Part shown: piece by piece, positions 1-8,300 of the stretch
How positions within the stretch are numbered: position 1 is the first letter of the stretch
Layout: every line of letters starts with the position of its first letter
Source: Thiohalobacter sp.
GTDB lineage: Bacteria; Pseudomonadota; Gammaproteobacteria; DSM-19610
NCBI GenBank assembly: GCA_027080445.1
Contig: JALWRY010000043.1
Coordinates: 1-9,096, forward strand
Direction of reading: 5' to 3'
Length of the DNA stretch: 9,096 nt
The notes under the pieces: model-generated
The model's database searches: none
Told to the model about the DNA's origin: nothing
Seen by the model: the letters and a program-made list of their open reading frames with translations, nothing else
Made by a program: the position numbers and the translations under genes

Positions 1-2
1 CG

Positions 3-2462
3 GATTTTATCGCTGTTTACCTGGATACCGGGCCTGGCGATGTGGCCGGTGTCGGTGACAAACCGCACTTCACCTCATCCCAGGTGCTGGGATCAGATGA
101 CATGCTCGACCTGGTGCGCGGGCTGGCTTCCGGCGATGCCGTGGAATTCGGCAACGCCTTGCTGTTCGACAGTCTGTTGCAGCTGGTGGCGGTCCCGATT
201 GAAAATCCGCTGGGTGGCCGGGTTGGCGCACTGCTTGTCGGCAAGCGGTTTTCGCAACAGGATTTGCAGGGATTGCGCGAACTGGTTTATGCCGACATGG
301 CGGTGTTCAGTAACAGCGTCATACTGGCCAGCAGTATCCCGGCTTTGAAAACACAATTGCCGTTGCTCAATACGATCGATGCGTCACAGCGTGGCGAAGT
401 GCTGGATATGGGCGGGGAACGTTACAGCGTTCGCGTACTCCCCGTGCTGAACCATGCCGGTTCCGGCCAGAAAGCCGCGAGTGTATTACTGGCGGTACCG
501 CATTCCAGTTACTGGGCGCCGTTCCAGGTACTTGGCGGCAATGCGCTGTATTTTTCCTTGTTGATCCTGTTGCTGGCCGGGCTGTTCGGCATCAGTATCA
601 GCCGTCGTTCGTTGACACGGCCGATCCAGTTACTGGCGCGAGCGACACAGGCTATTGCCAATGGCGATATGACACAGAAAATCAGGCTGGCGCGCAAGGA
701 TGAGCTTGGACAGCTGATGAGCTCGTTCAACGCGATGCTGGGTGCGCTGAACGCCTCCCAGAACGAACTGAAGAACAGTCGCAGGCGGTTCCGGGATTTT
801 GCCTCGAGTTCATCTGACTGGTTATGGGAAACAGACCGCTCCGGGCATTTCACCTTTGTATCGACCAGTGTGTCGGAGACGCTGGATATCCCGGCCGAGA
901 ACTGGCTGGGCAGAACACCGTCCGAAGTGTTCCCGGGTTCAAACCTGGGGGAACTGATGTCATTGCTGCGTTCCGCTGACGACCGGCGCGATGTGTTCAA
1001 GGAAGTCGAAATCTGGGTGTATGCACGAAACGGCGACCCGCATTGCCTGCGCCTGAACGGCGTCCCCGTATTTTCCGGGAAAACCCTGAGGGGTTACCGT
1101 GGCACGGCGCGTGATATCACCAAGATCAAGCAGGATGAAAAACGTATGGTGATACTAGCCAACCAGGATCACCTGACCGGCCTGTCGAACCGGCGCCGCT
1201 TTATCGAGGACCTGAATCACGAGATACGCCGTGTTGAGCGTGATGAACAATGCGGTGTGCTTTTGCTGATCGATATCGATCACCTGAAACTGGTCAACGA
1301 TACTGCCGGCCACGCAGCCGGTGACCAGATTATTGTGCAGATTGCCGGTTTGCTGAAACGCGCCTCAAGGGAAGAGGATTTCATTGCGCGCGTCAGCGGG
1401 GACGAATTTGCTGTGGCCTATTCAGGCATGGATGAGGCGCTGGGTATCGAGAAGGCCGGCGAGTTGCTGGAACGTATCGGGCAACTGAAACCGCGTTATG
1501 GCGGACGCAGCCTGAACGTGTCGGCGAGTATCGGTATTGTGACTTTCCCTGCGCAGGGCAAGGCGCCGGTGGAGTTGCTGGCGAAGGCCGACGCTGCGAT
1601 GAGTTCCGCCAAGCGCAGCGGACGTAACTGCATACGCAGTTATGATGAAAGCGACATGATGCGCGAGGAAATGGATAACCAGCTGGTGTGGAAGGACCGC
1701 TTGCTGGAGGTGCTGGACCATGACGCACTGGTACTGGTGTTCCAGCCTATTGTTGCCGTTGCTGTCGGACAGACCTCGCACTACGAAGTGCTGGTGCGTA
1801 TGCGCGAAAAGGATGGCAGCCTGGTGCCGCCCGGCAAGTTTATCCCGGCCGCCGAGCAGTTCGGGCTGATACAGCGTGTCGATCGCCAGGTGCTTAGCCG
1901 GGCGATCCGTTACCTGGCCGAGTTGCCACCGGCATTTGCGCAAACGGCATTTTCCATCAACCTGTCGGGGATGTCGGTCGGCTGCCAGGAAACCTATGTG
2001 TGCATCGAACGTGAAGTGCGTGAGTCGGGTGTCGATCCCGCGCGTATTACCTTTGAAATCACCGAAACTGCGGCCTGTGAACACCTGAGCAGTGCAATGG
2101 AGTTTATTCAGAAAATCCGTCAGCTGGGCTGCCGGATTTCACTCGATGATTTCGGTGTGGGATTTTCTTCGTTCTCCTACCTCAAGCACCTGCGTGCCGA
2201 TATTCTCAAGATCGATGGCAGTTTCATCCGCGATATACACAACAACAATGCCGACCAGTTGTTCGTCAAGGCGCTGGTTGATGTGGCGCGCGGAATGGGT
2301 ATGCGTACGATTGCGGAGTTTGTCGAAAACGAACAGGTCTATGATCGCGTGCGCAGTCTCGGTGTTGACTACGTACAGGGTTACTACCTGGGCAAACCAC
2401 AGCCTGAACTGGTTCCAGTCACTATGGAAGGTCGTTCCCCGGTCAGTATCTCGGTGGCCTGA
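3..2462 (+). CDS. membrane-bound GGDEF/EAL c-di-GMP turnover protein (5' end outside window)
   Basis: The frame is open from the first bases of the window, so the true start lies upstream; the GTG at 42 is only an internal candidate. Residues are counted from nt 3. Residues 1-178 look like the remainder of a periplasmic sensor (CACHE/CHASE-like), followed by one TM helix (about 180-200), HAMP (about 198-255), PAS (about 260-380), GGDEF (about 383-545) and EAL (about 560-800). The cyclase signature is S-GDEF at residue 465 instead of GGDEF, preceded by an inhibitory-site RxxD (REED, 456-459) at the usual spacing. The EAL signature is EVL (E595), a variant also known in active phosphodiesterases such as RocR. 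The other EAL catalytic positions are present: N653, E685, D715-D716, K736, E772, Q792. By family knowledge it makes and/or hydrolyses c-di-GMP at the inner membrane in response to an external signal. Phosphodiesterase activity seems likely; cyclase activity is less certain. Its TGA stop abuts the inverted stop of argH sequence within a palindrome. Confidence 0.95.
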   Translation, partial: DFIAVYLDTGPGDVAGVGDKPHFTSSQVLGSDDMLDLVRGLASGDAVEFGNALLFDSLLQLVAVPIENPLGGRVGALLVGKRFSQQDLQGLRELVYADMAVFSNSVILASSIPALKTQLPLLNTIDASQRGEVLDMGGERYSVRVLPVLNHAGSGQKAASVLLAVPHSSYWAPFQVLGGNALYFSLLILLLAGLFGISISRRSLTRPIQLLARATQAIANGDMTQKIRLARKDELGQLMSSFNAMLGALNASQNELKNSRRRFRDFASSSSDWLWETDRSGHFTFVSTSVSETLDIPAENWLGRTPSEVFPGSNLGELMSLLRSADDRRDVFKEVEIWVYARNGDPHCLRLNGVPVFSGKTLRGYRGTARDITKIKQDEKRMVILANQDHLTGLSNRRRFIEDLNHEIRRVERDEQCGVLLLIDIDHLKLVNDTAGHAAGDQIIVQIAGLLKRASREEDFIARVSGDEFAVAYSGMDEALGIEKAGELLERIGQLKPRYGGRSLNVSASIGIVTFPAQGKAPVELLAKADAAMSSAKRSGRNCIRSYDESDMMREEMDNQLVWKDRLLEVLDHDALVLVFQPIVAVAVGQTSHYEVLVRMREKDGSLVPPGKFIPAAEQFGLIQRVDRQVLSRAIRYLAELPPAFAQTAFSINLSGMSVGCQETYVCIEREVRESGVDPARITFEITETAACEHLSSAMEFIQKIRQLGCRISLDDFGVGFSSFSYLKHLRADILKIDGSFIRDIHNNNADQLFVKALVDVARGMGMRTIAEFVENEQVYDRVRSLGVDYVQGYYLGKPQPELVPVTMEGRSPVSISVA

Positions 2463-2470
2463 TCAGGCCA
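2455..2470. other. 16-bp perfect palindrome at the convergent stop codons, left copy
   Basis: TGGCCTGATCAGGCCA is perfectly self-complementary. Its centre carries the TGA stop of the GGDEF/EAL gene on the + strand and the TGA stop of the argH tail on the - strand, directly adjacent. As RNA it could fold into a 6-bp GC-rich stem with a GATC loop, but only a weak T-rich run (CTTTCTT) follows, so it would be at best a poor bidirectional terminator. It lies in the identical 53-bp part of the direct repeat and is a plausible recombinase-binding core. The palindrome is seen; both roles are inferred. Confidence 0.6.
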
Positions 2471-2510
2471 GGCGCTTTCTTGCCCGGACGATGGCCTCTG
2501 CAACCTGTTT
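2463..2510 (-). pseudogene. argH: argH 3'-end remnant (15 codons plus stop)
   Basis: Read on the - strand, this encodes KQVAEAIVRARKRLA and a TGA stop, the same peptide as the last 15 residues of argH at 8905-8952. The two nucleotide differences are third-position synonymous changes (CAG for CAA, GAG for GAA). Upstream of the AAA codon the sequence is unrelated; by chance an in-frame ATG sits directly before it (2511-2513), but no ribosome binding site is evident. It is best read as the argH-derived part of an attachment site, not a gene. Confidence 0.85.
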
Positions 2511-2542
2511 CATGCATTGATTGATATGCCGAGTAAGTGCAG

Positions 2543-2602
2543 TTGAACCGTAACAGCAAATAATGTACAAATACGCGACGCGTTACGGTGAGTCAATATA
2601 AG
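2543..2602 (+). promoter_or_regulatory. possible promoter/operator region of the cargo gene string
   Basis: The 163-bp gap between the left repeat and the first cargo gene holds an 8-bp inverted repeat, ACCGTAAC (2547-2554) and GTTACGGT (2582-2589), with an inner palindrome ACGCGACGCGT (2573-2583). A -10-like TATAAG (2597-2602) follows 7 bases after the right arm, about 70 bases before the ATG at 2674, but with no recognisable -35. That arrangement would fit an activator-dependent promoter. An alternative weak pair is TTGAAC (2543-2548) and TACAAA (2566-2571) with 17-bp spacing. The bases are seen; the promoter call is inference. Confidence 0.3.
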
Positions 2603-2659
2603 CCACATGGATTCGGTGCAATCAAACAATTAAGTTTTTAGCGCCGCCGCTGGAAAATT

Positions 2660-2665
2660 GGGGGA
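2660..2665 (+). promoter_or_regulatory. ribosome binding site for the dockerin-like gene
   Basis: GGGGGA lies 8 bases before the ATG at 2674 and supports that start. The next residues lead into a long hydrophobic export signal. Confidence 0.6.
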
Positions 2666-2673
2666 ACTCGTTT

Positions 2674-4155
2674 ATGGCGATTGTCAGCGGTCTCTTTTTC
2701 TTTATAAAAGAGATTCTTGGAAGATTCAGCTACCCCCTCAATCCGGTCGCTATCGCTAAAACCATTGCATGTGTAGTTATTACCCTATCTCTTCTTCAAC
2801 CAGGGGTGTCTTCTTCTATTGAGGTTGTGACTGGGGACCTTGCCCCGCGTGGAAATGCCGACGGTATTCTGAATGCCGCAGATCTGATGGTTCTGGAGCG
2901 CATCGTACTGGAAGGCCAGACCCCAAGTGCTGAAGAATTGCTTGCAGGCGATGTTGCACCCCTCGGCAGTCCCGATGGCGAGCTTAATGCGGGTGATCTG
3001 GTAGTGTTGGAGCGGGCAGTATTCGGTTTGATCACGCTCCCGGTCACAACCAGCAACGATCCTCCCTTACCTGCAGATATCAATTTAATTTCTGTAAGTG
3101 ACCCGCTTTCAGGACAGGTGCAGATAACAGGGGTGGCAGGAAGTGTGGCGGGGGGTGCCACAGTCGCTATTGTCAACTTCGAAACAGGGGATAGCGTACT
3201 GGTTTCGGCCAACACGGATGGAAGTTTCACTGCCGGTCTTCAGGCGGATTTTGGCCATACATTGTCTGTTGCCATACTGGATTCAGGCGGTAGCCCGGGT
3301 CCATCGGTCAGTGTTGGCGTGGGCACAATTATTGACATGCAAATCACTTCTCCACAGGAAGGAGTCCTGATTGACTCTGATTCAGTGCTGGTGAGCGGCA
3401 TTATTAATGGACCTGTGAATACCGGGGTGACTGTCAACGGGCAGGTTGCCTGCGTGATCGGTAACAGATTTTATGCAGAAAATGTCCCTTTATTGATGGG
3501 TGGCAATAACCTGATTGTCAAAGCAAAGACGGTGGATGGCCTAACAACATCCCTAACCCGCGCGGTCAGCAGTGGCGGGCCGGGCCTGATGAGGCTCAAT
3601 GTCGATTCGCCCTGCGGTTACGCAGCACATACTGCCGCGTTTACGATTATTAACGACAGCAATTTGTCGATTCAACAAATCGATATTGACTTTGATGGTG
3701 ACGGCGTTTCTGACCTTGGAACAACAGATCCTGCGGCCATTTCAGAATATACCTATTCAAATCCCGGCGTGTACCCGGTAACAGCGACAATTACAGATGC
3801 GCTTGGCGCAACGTATTCCCTGGTTTCAACCGTAGTAGTCAGTGATGTCTCGGTAACAGACAGCATGCTTCAGGGGCTTTACGTGCAGATGAAGGATCGT
3901 CTGCGCAGGGGTGCGACAGAAGGTGCGCTCAATACGGTCAGTTCGGCAGCGTATGAAAAATATCGTGACATCTTCGCCGGCCTGGACGGCAGCTTGAGTG
4001 TGATTGTCGATCAACTCGGCGTCATTGATGCATCGTCGATCGGTGCTGAGATGGCGGAGTACCTGATCGTTAGGGAAGAAGCCGGTGTCAGATATGACTA
4101 CATGATTTATCTGATGAGGGGTGAAGACGGTGTATGGCGCATAAACAGTATGTAA
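2674..4155 (+). CDS. secreted protein with dockerin-like, Ig-like and PKD-like modules
   Basis: This 493-aa protein has a long N-region and a hydrophobic segment (about 28-42) that reads as an export signal or anchor. Two tandem calcium-loop repeats follow, at 54-81 and 92-118, each with a GD(L/V)AP...DG.LNA.DL.VLER pattern; they resemble type I dockerin/EF-hand loops with extra residues between the GD and the loop. Residues about 135-217 and 220-298 look like bacterial Ig-like modules, the second with a VTVNG...F.A..VPL..G.N pattern. Residues about 318-390 are PKD-like (DFDGDG..., then GVYPVTATITD). The last 100 residues form a separate domain ending in GVWRINSM that resembles NTF2-like tails. 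A dockerin would normally bind a cohesin, but none is in the window, so the repeats may only stabilise the protein with calcium. Role inferred: surface or secreted adhesion/scaffold. First gene of the cargo string, ending 6 bases before the phospholipase-like fragment. Confidence 0.85.
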   Translation: MAIVSGLFFFIKEILGRFSYPLNPVAIAKTIACVVITLSLLQPGVSSSIEVVTGDLAPRGNADGILNAADLMVLERIVLEGQTPSAEELLAGDVAPLGSPDGELNAGDLVVLERAVFGLITLPVTTSNDPPLPADINLISVSDPLSGQVQITGVAGSVAGGATVAIVNFETGDSVLVSANTDGSFTAGLQADFGHTLSVAILDSGGSPGPSVSVGVGTIIDMQITSPQEGVLIDSDSVLVSGIINGPVNTGVTVNGQVACVIGNRFYAENVPLLMGGNNLIVKAKTVDGLTTSLTRAVSSGGPGLMRLNVDSPCGYAAHTAAFTIINDSNLSIQQIDIDFDGDGVSDLGTTDPAAISEYTYSNPGVYPVTATITDALGATYSLVSTVVVSDVSVTDSMLQGLYVQMKDRLRRGATEGALNTVSSAAYEKYRDIFAGLDGSLSVIVDQLGVIDASSIGAEMAEYLIVREEAGVRYDYMIYLMRGEDGVWRINSM

Positions 4156-4161
4156 CAAGCT

Positions 4162-4659
4162 GTGAAGGCCCGGGTCGGTGCGATGAGACCGGTAACACAA
4201 CATGCATATCAGAATTCCATTTCGAAACGCGATTCCAGTCTCCTGCTGGATTTGGGAATAAGTGATATCAGTCCTCGCGATCCCTTCGGAAAAAGATATT
4301 TGGATATATCTGGTGGCAGGATAGAAGAACGGGAAGGTCAAATGTTCAGTACTGATAAAGCGCGGATCCCTGGAATAGTAGCACCGTTCTCCATCCAGGG
4401 CTGGCTCATGCGAGGCGCCATCCGCGAGGACGATTACCTGAGTAATTTCGATGCTAAAAACCCGCAGGATGACCCCTACGGGATGTTTAACCGCCCGCTG
4501 CGTCATTTCTATGATCCCATCAACCACAAGGGCCTGCTGGCGTTTACGCCGGCACCAGACTGGGCGACCGGCGGTAAGGATAGCTTTGTGAAATTGGCCG
4601 CGTTACGTGGCGTATCAACAGCGGGTAGCCGTTTTATGCCCACCGGGAAATTCCTATGA
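4162..4659 (+). pseudogene. truncated phospholipase C-like paralog fragment
   Basis: The reading frame (GTG 4162 or ATG 4183, neither with a convincing ribosome binding site) matches the N-terminal part of the 1117-aa protein at 5369-8722. Alignment runs from VTQHAY (LTQQAY in the full copy) to KDSF. The fragment lacks the signal peptide, the conserved GTHAR segment with its histidine, and everything after residue 160 of the full protein, including the H-x3-D-x5-H zinc motif. After nt 4592 it runs into about 22 unrelated codons and a TGA at 4657-4659 that overlaps the next gene's ATG. A stretch of about 63 residues (PFSIQGW to PDWATG) is identical to the full copy, while the part before it is clearly more diverged. 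It cannot be an active enzyme of the family. A decayed or recombination-trimmed paralog is most likely, although it may still be translated and could couple translation to the lipoprotein gene. Confidence 0.75.
4387..4592 (+). repeat. 206-bp internal duplicated block, copy 1
   Basis: Aligns without gaps to 5645-5850 (offset 1258) with 10 mismatches counted by eye. The first 74 bases (4387-4460) are identical and only 3 mismatches fall within 4387-4565; the rest cluster at the 3' end. Outside the block, the upstream parts of the two copies are only distantly related and the downstream parts are unrelated. Confidence 0.92.
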
Positions 4660-5372
4660 AACAAATGGCTGGCAAACGCATCACGGCAATGGGTGTGGTG
4701 TTCTTTCTGTTCTCCATGACCCTGTCCGGTTGCGCTGCCATACGCAGTTGGGATGAAGTCCGCGGCAGGGTGCTGGATGCGGATACCAAAGAACCAGTCG
4801 AGGGTGTCGTGGTAGTTTATCACTGGGAAGGTACCGCCAGTAGCATCGTTGTCAGCAGGGACCAGTGCTACCACGTTGAAAGTGCGGTAACAGATGCGGG
4901 CGGGGTTTTTACCATACCGGCATGGAACGAGTCCTTTGGCAACCCGCAACATATGAATCTTGACCCAAAGTGGCGCTTCATGAAGCTTGCGTATAAACCT
5001 GGATATCGCATGTCGGAGTTGTCGTACAAGGAGCAGGCACAACAGCAGAATCTTATTTACCTTAAAAAATATGAACCAAAAATCAGGAAAGAACGGTTGT
5101 GGTATCTGAGGGAAGAACAGTTGTGGTATTTGCTGGACGTAATTAGAAACTCTGAATGCGGTGAAGCGGAGAACATGAGAGAAGAGTTGCTTCAATTTTA
5201 TAGCGGGATTTATTTTAAAGCCGAAAAACTTGCCAGGACAAACAAAGAGCAGGAAATCGTTGACAAAATAAAACGGGCGATCGTTATATTGCTTTCTGGC
5301 TCGGAAAATGAACCTTCGAAAGAAGAAATAAACAGATTTTTTGAAAAGTCTATAAAGGAGCCGTCCCGGTGA
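4656..5372 (+). CDS. lipoprotein with carboxypeptidase-regulatory-like beta domain
   Basis: This 238-aa protein begins with a lipoprotein signal: positively charged N-region, hydrophobic VVFFLFSMT, and lipobox L-S-G-C with the cysteine at residue 26. Residues about 35-92 (VRGRVLDADTKEPVEGVVVV, later TDAGGVFTIPAW) match the carboxypeptidase-regulatory-like/transthyretin-type beta-sandwich common in secreted proteins. The remaining 140 residues are charged and probably helical, rich in K and E, and coded by visibly more A/T-rich DNA than the first half. No catalytic motif is recognised. The ATG overlaps the TGA of the preceding fragment (ATGA, 4656-4659), with a weak GGGAAA 5 bases upstream; its own TGA overlaps the GTG of the next gene (GTGA). 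The tight coupling to the secreted phospholipase-like protein suggests a partner role at the envelope, such as anchoring, maturation or protection of the producer, which is inference. Confidence 0.85.
   Translation: MKQMAGKRITAMGVVFFLFSMTLSGCAAIRSWDEVRGRVLDADTKEPVEGVVVVYHWEGTASSIVVSRDQCYHVESAVTDAGGVFTIPAWNESFGNPQHMNLDPKWRFMKLAYKPGYRMSELSYKEQAQQQNLIYLKKYEPKIRKERLWYLREEQLWYLLDVIRNSECGEAENMREELLQFYSGIYFKAEKLARTNKEQEIVDKIKRAIVILLSGSENEPSKEEINRFFEKSIKEPSR
5354..5360 (+). promoter_or_regulatory. ribosome binding site deciding the GTG start at 5369
   Basis: AAAGGAG lies 8 bases before GTG 5369, inside the end of the lipoprotein gene. It supports the GTG, which begins a clean signal peptide, and a GTGA stop/start overlap that implies translational coupling. 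Confidence 0.75.
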
Positions 5373-8300
5373 GAAAGCTCACACTCCTGGTGGTCGCTCT
5401 TCTTTATGGGATCGTTGCACATGCATATGAGTTGGGAACGCATGCAAGACTGACGCAACAGGCGTACTCCCGTTCTGTTTTACAAACGGATGTGACGCTC
5501 TTCAGGGATCTGGGTGTCGACAAACTGGATGCCGACAAACCCTTTGGGGAATCGTATCTGGATGTATCAGGAGGACGAATAGAAGAGCGTACAGGAAAAA
5601 CATTTAGTACAAATGATAAGCGTATGCCAGGAGATACAATGCCATTCTCCATCCAGGGCTGGCTCATGCGAGGCGCCATCCGCGAGGACGATTACCTGAG
5701 TAATTTCGATGCTAAAAATCCGCAGGATGACCCCTACGGGATGTTTAACCGCCCGCTGCGTCATTTCTATGATCCCATTAATCACAAGGGCCTGCTGGCG
5801 TTTACGCCGGCACCAGACTGGGCAACCGGTAGCAAGGACAGTTTTGCGAACCCGGTCTTGCCAGATACGACCAGAAGAAACCATTTTACGCTGCTCGATG
5901 CGCGTGAATCCGAGTTCCGGGCCTTGACCGGTAAAGACCTGGACTGGAACACGGTCGCCGCCAACAAGGCCGAGCGTGACAAGTACTGGGCGACGGTATT
6001 CCGGGCGTTGGGTGATGTGCTGCACCTCGTACAGGATATGGGGCAACCGCAGCATACCCGGAATGATCGCCATTCGGGCAATAAATATGATGGCTTTACC
6101 GTGTTCAGGGGACACAAAAGCGTATTTGAAGCTTATGTCGATGCCCGGGCGAAACAGGAGAAATTTTTTGTTCGCCCATCGCAAACGGGCGGCGGAACAC
6201 TAACAAATGTACCTGTGCAGAGGCTGAACTACTCGGGCTACCCGATCCCGGTGTTTGATGATTTTGCTTCCTATTTCAGTACCTGGCACATTGATGGGCC
6301 CGATCCGCTATCGAGACGCGGTCTTGCTGATTATTCCAACCGGGGCTTCTTTTCGGCCGGCACGAATTTCGGCAATACGGGAAATTACCTGTATCCCGAT
6401 CCGGACCCCGAGTCAGGTGTCTATATCAGTGGCCTGGTTACCACCGACTGGAAGGGGGATCTGCTGCCAAACGGGGAGGCTATAAAGGTACTGCGCGGCA
6501 CAGTCAATGATTCACTCACGGGAAGCCGGGATCAGGCGGCGTTGAGCAGCTTTGGCTTATGGGATCAATTTCTGGTCAACAAGGGTCAGACAGCTCGACA
6601 CACGCTTACAAAGGTCAACTATGACGACATGGCGAATCTGTTGATTCCCAGGACGGTGGCCTACTCGGCAGGGGTCATCAATCATTTTTTCCGCGGCAGA
6701 CTGGAAATCAGGATTGATCAGTATACGGGGCAATCGGTCACGCTGAAGTTTGTAAACCGTTCAAATGCGGACACCCTTTATAGCCAGGATGGCTTGAATG
6801 AACTGTCGGTCGTTTATCGCTACGAGGGTGCAAACGGTGAAGTGTTTGGAACATCGGAGGCAGACGTCAGCCTGGCGTCCGGTGATGATGTCCCGCCGGA
6901 TGCGGTTAGTGCACAGTCCTATACGTTTACCTTTCAACCGCCTGTACCCCCGGATGCGAAGGATTTGACACTGCAACTTGTCTACCGGGGAAAGCTCGGC
7001 AAGGAAACGGATGCGGTGGCTGTCGGTTCGATTGAAATGACTTCGCCCGGTTTTATATTCAATCCGGGCAGTACCCCAGCGGACGGCATCGGCGGGTCTC
7101 GCTATATCTACAGGGAAAACGGCAAATGGGTGCTGAGCAGCGAGCAGGGGCTTGTTTTCGGGAACATCGACTGGAAAGGCTGGTATGTGAACGGAAAACC
7201 CACGCAGGTGCTCAGCTGGCAGGGACCTGCAAGTCGATATTTTCACGATAACGGCGGATTCACGCCGAACGTTTACTATAATGGCGAGCTTTTTTCTGTT
7301 GCGCCATACCCGGTTCTCGGAGCTGCGCTGAACAAGGACGCGACCGGAGACAGCTGGATTGTTGTTATATGCCAGAACGGCAGTAATGACCTAGTCCTGA
7401 AACGCCCGTTTACAAAAAATACATCGACTGCATCATATGATCCAGCCCTTAATCCCGGGGGTTGGAGAGTGCTGGGCGAGTTCGCGCCGCAAAGTGGTTA
7501 TGCTCCGCCGGATAGACCGTGGTTTTTTAATGGCAGTGGTACAGAGGCGCAAACCATGCGTGTAAGCAGCGCTGTTCTTGCGGACGGCCTTGAGCGCTTG
7601 AAGATTACTGTCGGGGGAAATAGTGCAATAATCGAGTATCTTGGGAATCTTGCCGGTAAATCTTCGTTTGGCTATAAAGGTGGTAACGGCTGTGTTACCA
7701 GGCATGAGGAAAATATGCAATGTTCGGGGACTTGGGATAATCCTACTGGTAGTGGAACCACAGATAACGTCTGGGATAACCGCTATTCCAGAAGTACCGG
7801 TTGGACAGGCAGTTATGTTGTTGCTGTTGACTATATAGACGAGCGTGAAACGCTTGCGACGTTGTCATTAGATGATGTGTTCCTGGAAAATATACACTCC
7901 ACGAATGATCAGCACGGTACTTTAATATGCTATTTGCAGAATGATGGTGGTAACGGAATTGATAGTGCGTCAGTTGATCGTAAGGACGATTCAGGCAAAA
8001 CGCAGACGATAAACAGGATGTTGCGACTCAGCAGTGAGAAAATCACTGATCTTGTTATTAACCAGCGCGATTATACCAATGCTTCAACTTGGCCTCATGG
8101 TAAATATAAGTGCCCGCTTCGTAAGATCAATCCCCTTGACTACTCCGGTTGTATTTCTGAAAAACATGGTGAGGTGACACTTAATAACCGAGAAATCAGT
8201 CGACGAATAGACTTTATGGATCTAAGGAATGGAACGGTATTGTCCTCTGCGCTAACAAAGGATGAAGTGTATTTATCGCGTGTTGATGCGGTAAACCAGG

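Larger units (their letters stand above)
2443..2510. repeat. left copy of 68-bp direct repeat (attL-like)
   Basis: Aligns base for base with 8885-8952 at an offset of 6442. The first 53 bases (2443-2495) are identical; the only mismatches are C2496/T8938 and C2505/T8947, and similarity ends at 2511. The copy contains the last 20 bases of the GGDEF/EAL gene and 48 bases matching the 3' end of argH. Those 48 bases are stranded here without the rest of argH, so this is the duplicated (or element-borne) argH end. Confidence 0.92.

Noticed and set aside
509..1000. Open frame of 163 codons on the - strand
   Set aside because: Antisense to the TM, HAMP and PAS regions of the real gene, without any protein-like motif.
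1422..2084. Long open frame of 220 codons on the - strand within the GGDEF/EAL gene
   Set aside because: It lies opposite the conserved GGDEF and EAL domains, has no recognisable family features, and is explained as a shadow of a high-GC coding strand.
3826..4527. Open frame of 233 codons on the - strand across the dockerin-like gene and the fragment
   Set aside because: Its sequence is the antisense of two real reading frames; the same antisense peptide recurs opposite the second copy of the duplicated block, as expected for a shadow.
5567..6184. Open frame of 205 codons on the - strand
   Set aside because: Antisense of the conserved phospholipase C-like domain.
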